Positions 59,275 through 64,000 of a stretch of 64,000 nt of DNA are shown in pieces. The notes below the pieces were generated by a model that saw only the letters and a program-made list of their open reading frames with translations, made no database searches and was not told the origin of the DNA. A program made the translations under genes and the position numbers. The stretch covers positions 20,412,118-20,476,117 of the forward strand of contig CM053334.1 in NCBI GenBank assembly GCA_028583605.1, read 5' to 3'. The DNA comes from Dastarcus helophoroides. Taxonomy: Eukaryota; Arthropoda; Insecta; Coleoptera; Bothrideridae. Within the stretch, counting starts at the first letter, position 1. The number at the start of each line of letters is the position of its first letter.

Positions 59275-61060
59275 TCGTTTTTATTTGAATTTGTGTGTTT
59301 TTACGTCAATCAATTTTTAAATAAGACACTGTTTAATGTTTTCAAGATTTTAGCAAAGTAGCTTTTTCTAGTTCAATGTGAAACGATGTAAAATGTTTAC
59401 TTATACATTTATTTATTACTGTTTTTGTATAATGTGAGAAATATATTACATATTACAAGGAACTTGGACAGTTTGTTTTCTTAAAATTAACAGAAAAAAG
59501 TAGAAATTTTAGGAAAACATTCAACGTTAATTTTTTAAATATACAACAAAACTTCTCAATATCGAGCACTAAACATTGCTTGAGAATTTTGAGAAAGGAC
59601 CAATTTCGATAAATACAATCAAAGAATTATTAGAGACGGATTGAAGTTAGAATTTCCTTTCCAAATTTGATCTTTTAAAAATTAATTTCAATTAGAATTT
59701 TTACTTTTCGTTTCCAAATAGGAATTTAAATGTGAAAATTCGACTTTTTTAATAAACTTCATTTATTGCAGTTTCCTCTAGTTTGGTACTATTCTTAAAG
59801 TTTGATCCTTTGTTCAAAATTTGGCTTTTTTCTAGGAACTCGAATTTATTTCAAATTACATTTTCTTCGAAATTCTTTTTCTTGACATTTCACTCTGAAA
59901 GGTTCGATTTATTTCGCTTTTTTCTTGAAATTTAAATGTTTTAATATTTCGACTATTTTTTTCAAAAAATCGATCTTTTCTTTAAAATTTGCCTTCCATT
60001 TCGTTTCGAATTTGGACTTTTTTCTCGAAATTTTATTATTTGTTCGACTTTCTTTTTATATTCCTCTTTTTTTTTCCATATTCGATTTTTTCGACTTTTT
60101 TTCTAAATTCGACTTCCTGGAAATTTAACTGGTTTCTCAAGTTAGGATTTTTTTTCGAAATTGAAATTTTTACCTCAAAATTCACTCTTATGTTTTTGCA
60201 CATTGCTAAACTTCGTACTTTTCTCGAAAGCTCGACTTTTGTATTCAATCTCACTTAAAATTTAACTTATTCAAAAAATATGACTTTTTTCATCCCTTTC
60301 TCGAAATTTTGAGTTTCTTTACAAATTGAATTGAAATGTGAAAATTCAAGACTTAATAAACTTCATTTTTTCCAAAGTTATTGCGCTTTTCTCTAGTTTT
60401 TGACAAAATTTAAACTGTTTCTCAATATCGATTTGAATTCCGAAATTTGTCTCAAAATATTTTCTTTGCGTTTTATGAATGAATCTAAGCGCGGTCAATC
60501 TGTAAAAATTGACTTTCGATTGGTTGTTATACATACCACCCCAGATAGTTTTTGGCGCTCTTTTGCATGGTTTCTCCCCAAGGCTTTATCCAGTTTGTTT
60601 TAATGCTGACTATATATAAAACTAAATAGTACAAAATCGCTAGTGTGGTCTCCAATCTAAATTTTAACAGATAAGTTTCAGTTTGTCCTGAAAACCCTTA
60701 ATAAGGAGGATATCGGAGCTAAGTAAACTAGATTTTGGAAATTTGTTTTTATTAAACCTCCTCTATCTTACATGATAATGTAAATTTACATTAGAAAGAA
60801 CAGTTTACGTTTTTATTATGTACAAATAATAAATATTCGCTATCACACATAGAAAAACTCTGGAAATTTAAATTTATAAGTATAATAATTATTTAAAGTA
60901 TTGAATTTAAAATAAATCATCAGGTAATCACAATTTTTAAGAACATAAGTGTAAAACAGTTTGCACTTAATTCTTAGATTACTAAAAGTTAACGAAAAGA
61001 AAAAAAAATCCTAATTATCCAAAACTTTCAGTCTTGAAAAGAAAACTACAAAATTGCGCC
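59275..61060. other. Convergent 3' flanks of Br140 and Kdm4
   Basis: AT-rich, TTCGA/TTTTT-type sequence with no protein-like frame. TTTATT near 60813 (AATAAA on the minus strand) could be the Kdm4 poly(A) signal. Confidence 0.55.
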
Positions 61061-64000
61061 TCATTCATTAAAATCTTTCTTCTTCACTGGTCGTCTTTCC
61101 GGAAGAGGTCTTTCTAAATCGTATAGGTGCTCTCTATTTTGCATCTCGCTCGCATAAGACTGAAAGTACAATTAATTACCAACAAATCGCAAACACCGAG
61201 CATAAACATACCAATTTGGTGGCAATCCGCTTCGGGATATTCTCCTCCATAGAATACATCTTCTCCCGGACCAATTCCAGGCGCGATTCATCCTCGAAAA
61301 GCACCTGAAAAAGCATCATTAAAAGAAATCTCGTTTGTTAAAAAGTGGTCCTTTAAGTGTTTTCGGTTAGAAAGTGTTCTTAATTAGAAAGTGTTCTCGG
61401 TTAGGAAGTGTTCTCGGTTAGAAAGTGTTCTCGGTTAGAAAGTGTTCTTGGTTAGAAAGTGTTCTCAGTTAGAAAGTGCTTTCGGTTAGAAAGTGTTCTC
61501 AGTTAGAAAGTGTTCTACTTTTTTGAAAATATTGACTTACCGTGTAAATTTTTATGTACACCTTCGATATATAATCGGCGTCGTATACGACACCGTCAGG
61601 CCATTTGATTCTGATTCTCTCCCCCGCGTTGGGTTTGTTTTTTGGGTCAAAATCAACAATGTCGCAGGTGAGAATATCCTTCGAGAAACTTTGGTCTGCT
61701 ATGAAATATACACAGTGGTTTTCTAACAGTCGGGTGCCTATGATTTTGGCTTTGTAGTAGCGACCGTTCTTGTGTTTGGCCCACACCATATCGCCCAACT
61801 CGACTGGCACCTAAAACAAATTAATACAATTAGCAAGTGTCGATGTTTCCTAACATGTTGTAGTCAAAATAAAAGATGGCCGAGTGCCAAAGATAAATAA
61901 TTACTAAATAGTACAAAAGTATGTTATCTCGAGAATAAAGTTGAAATTTCAATTTTTCAGAATTGAGTATAATGCTTAAGTTTAAACTCGAAATTTTGAG
62001 ATAAACAACGAATAATAACTTCGAATAAAACTCGAAATTTATTTTAAAAAATCCAAATTCAAACCAAAATTTCTACAAAAGCAAAAATTAAAGTTTATTT
62101 TGAAAAATTGAAAAAAGTAAATATTTTGGAAAGGGATGCAAAAGTGGTCGAAATTACGATTTGCATTCCAAATTTTAGGAAACACTATGATTTGCATTCA
62201 AAATTTTAAGAAAAACTAAAAAATGTTGAGTTCAAGTTGGAAATTTTGAGCAAAGCTTCGAGAAAAAACATTTTCAGCAAAAAAAAAGTCGAAATTTTGG
62301 GTAAAATTGATAAAGTTTGAGGGGAAAAAAGCACAATTTCAATCATTCCTACTTTAGCTGGCCCTAGCGAACTTCGTACCGCCTCAGAATTAATAAATAT
62401 TGTGATAACTTATTAGTTCAATTAAATTTTACATTAAAATGTTTAATACGCTCGTACATAGTGTGCCCTGTTCCGTTTCCGAGTGAATCCTACGCGAAAA
62501 ACCGTGCCATAATCAAAGGAGATACAGCGCCATCTACTGGGGTATGGTTACAACACATTATAGTTAGTGTAAGGTTGCGACATGTTTGTCATATCCCGAT
62601 TATGAGTCGGAGATGACGCTGTACATGGATTCCTTATAAAAATAAATGTCACCAATTTTTTTGATATTTTAATATTTTTCCTCCTATTTAAGGCAGAGAC
62701 AAATTCAATAAAGCAAAAAATCATAAAAATCCGTCCAGCCGTTCTGGAGTTATAAATATCAATGACACAACGTCATCTATTAGCAACTGATTACAACATT
62801 TCTGTGATGTTCCCGTTATGAATCAGAGATGGCGCTAAACGCGAATTCCTAATAAAAAATTTGTTCGCGCTTTTTTTGGATATTTTAGTATTTATTCTGC
62901 TATTCGAGGCCCCTAAAAATACAACAAAGCAGAAATCATAAAAATCCGTCCAGTCGTTCTCGAGTTATAAACATCAATGACACAGCGTCATCTATTGCGA
63001 ACTGATTACAACATTTCTGTGATGTTCCCGTTATGAATCAGAGATAGCGCTAAACGCGAATTCCTTATAAAAAATTTGTTAGCGCTTTTTTTTGATATTT
63101 TAGTATTTATTCTGCTATTCGAGGCCCACACAAATACAACAAAGCAAAAATCATAAAAATCCGTCCAGTCACTCACGAGTTGTAAATGTCAATGATACAG
63201 CGTCATCTATTGGAAACTGATTACAACGTTTCTGTTATGTTGCTGTTATGAATCAGAGATGGCGCTAAACACGAATTCCTTATAATGTTAATTTTTGTGT
63301 TTTTTTTTTGATATTTCAGTATTCATTCTGCTATTCGAGGCAGAGGCAAATCCAACAAAGCAAAAATCACAAAAATCCGTCCGACCGTTCTGGAATTATA
63401 AATGGTGTAATAAACAAGATTTTCTTTTATGTATACAGAATAACAAGATACCATGATAATCCCAATAATAGTAATATAAGAAAGCTCATCTATTGACGAA
63501 CTGTTTCATTAATTTTGTATTTTAGAACTTTAAACTTTTTTTTTACCAAAATTGCGTTTAAAATTGCCATTTATTAAAATTCATCAGATTTCAACCTTTA
63601 AATCGAATTTTAGAATTTAATTTTCAAATTTCTTTCATTTATCTCTCAGTACATGCATATTTTGGAAATGATTCTCGAAATTTAGTGTTTGGTTTTATAT
63701 GCAAGTTTGGTTTTATAACAAAACTGTAAATTCGTGTCGTTTTATAATGGCACGAATTTTAAGTTTATCAAAATTAAAACATTCCTATCTTTTAGGAATA
63801 TGCGCCCTCAATTAGTTATTTTATAGGATTTATAGAAGCAATACTCACCGCACTATCTCTGAATCTTCTCCCCAAGTTGAATTTCCTCTCCTCAGACTTT
63901 GGAGTAGAAGGTAGAGACGAGGACGGCTTACTGTCTTTTATAGGGAAGGTGCTAACGTTGAACAATGTGAGTCCCGATTGCAAATATTCCCTAATGTCAG
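61061..64000 (-). CDS. Kdm4: Lysine demethylase 4 (Kdm4), 3' four exons: double Tudor and C-terminus
   Basis: KDM4 enzymes demethylate H3K9me3/H3K36me3, and their double Tudor reads H3K4me3/H4K20me3. Minus-strand exons are 64000-63849 (partial), 61810-61541, 61304-61212 and 61159-61061 (TGA at 61063-61061), all joined in phase 0. The first encodes a linker ending FNLGRRFRDSA. The next two carry the Tudor pair: ELGDMVWAKHKNGRYYKAK, CVYFIADQSFSKD, IKWPDGVVYDADYI, VLFEDESRLELV, PKRIATKL. The Phe, Trp and Tyr that form the methyl-lysine cage in human KDM4A have counterparts here. The C-terminus YASEMQNREHLYD resembles human STASDMRFEDTF. The JmjC part lies beyond the right edge. No frame interruptions were found in these 614 nt. 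Confidence 0.9.
61358..61512. repeat. 17-bp minisatellite in a Kdm4 intron
   Basis: GTTAGAAAGTGTTCTCG and close variants repeat about nine times. Confidence 0.92.
61811..62519. other. Kdm4 intron sequence
   Basis: AT-rich with AATTTCGA-type words. No exon is seen. Confidence 0.6.
62520..63405. repeat. 215-bp tandem satellite, about four copies, in a Kdm4 intron
   Basis: CCGTCC(A/G) recurs at 62731, 62946, 63161 and 63377, exactly 215, 215 and 216 bp apart. Each unit contains AGAGATGGCGCT or a variant, TTCTGCTATTCGAGGC, AAATCATAAAAATCCGTCCA and ACACAGCGTCATCTATT. The words CAGCG(C/T)CATCTA and AGATGGCGCT are near complements, so each unit has inverted ends. Confidence 0.92.
63406..63848. other. 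Kdm4 intron, right part
   Basis: AT-rich with no recognisable element. It begins, in gene orientation, with the GTGAGTAT donor of the exon at 63849. Confidence 0.6.

Overview
This is a eukaryotic nuclear window, almost certainly from an insect. All genes are split by GT-AG introns, intergenic DNA is AT-rich, and the proteins are animal chromatin and cilium proteins. A Kdm4 that keeps its double Tudor module argues against a fly, because Drosophila Kdm4A/B lack it; a beetle or another non-dipteran insect is plausible but not proven.

Layout. (1) 1-3709, minus strand: the 5' three exons of an ASH-domain axonemal-type gene (copy B), which runs off the left edge. (2) 4300-20575, minus strand: a complete 19-exon paralogue (copy A, about 1547 aa), head-to-tail with copy B and best compared with CFAP74-type proteins. 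Its four largest introns are almost entirely polypurine/polypyrimidine arrays. (3) 20576-21679: shared promoter region. (4) 21680-47299, plus strand: Kdm2, a JmjC/CXXC/PHD/F-box/LRR histone demethylase of about 1002 aa. Intron 1 (12.8 kb) and intron 2 (6.9 kb) are packed with different tandem repeats; intron 1 also holds a CpG-rich candidate alternative first exon. (5) 49616-52348, minus strand: a PRR11-like proline-rich coiled-coil protein. (6) 52349-53628: second divergent promoter region, interrupted by a TIR element. (7) 53629-59274, plus strand: Br140/BRPF, the scaffold of MOZ/MORF acetyltransferase complexes. (8) 61061-64000, minus strand: the 3' end of Kdm4, with double Tudor and C-terminus.

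Three of the genes (Kdm2, Br140, Kdm4) read, write or erase histone H3 lysine marks and lie within 40 kb. The others are a probable cilium/sperm-tail gene pair and a cell-cycle-type protein. No RNA genes, CRISPR arrays or viral genes were recognised.

A pattern across the window: reconstructing exons by splice-phase arithmetic exposes twelve single-base interruptions in otherwise conserved coding exons, in five different genes. Every one is an apparent +1 insertion, usually in a short homopolymer. Uncorrected insertion errors in the assembly are the simplest reading; gene models predicted straight from this sequence would be broken at these points. I found no convincing new gene system. The best leads are the repeat-filled introns of the axonemal gene, the candidate Kdm2 alternative promoter, and a dispersed foldback repeat with a hammerhead-like core.
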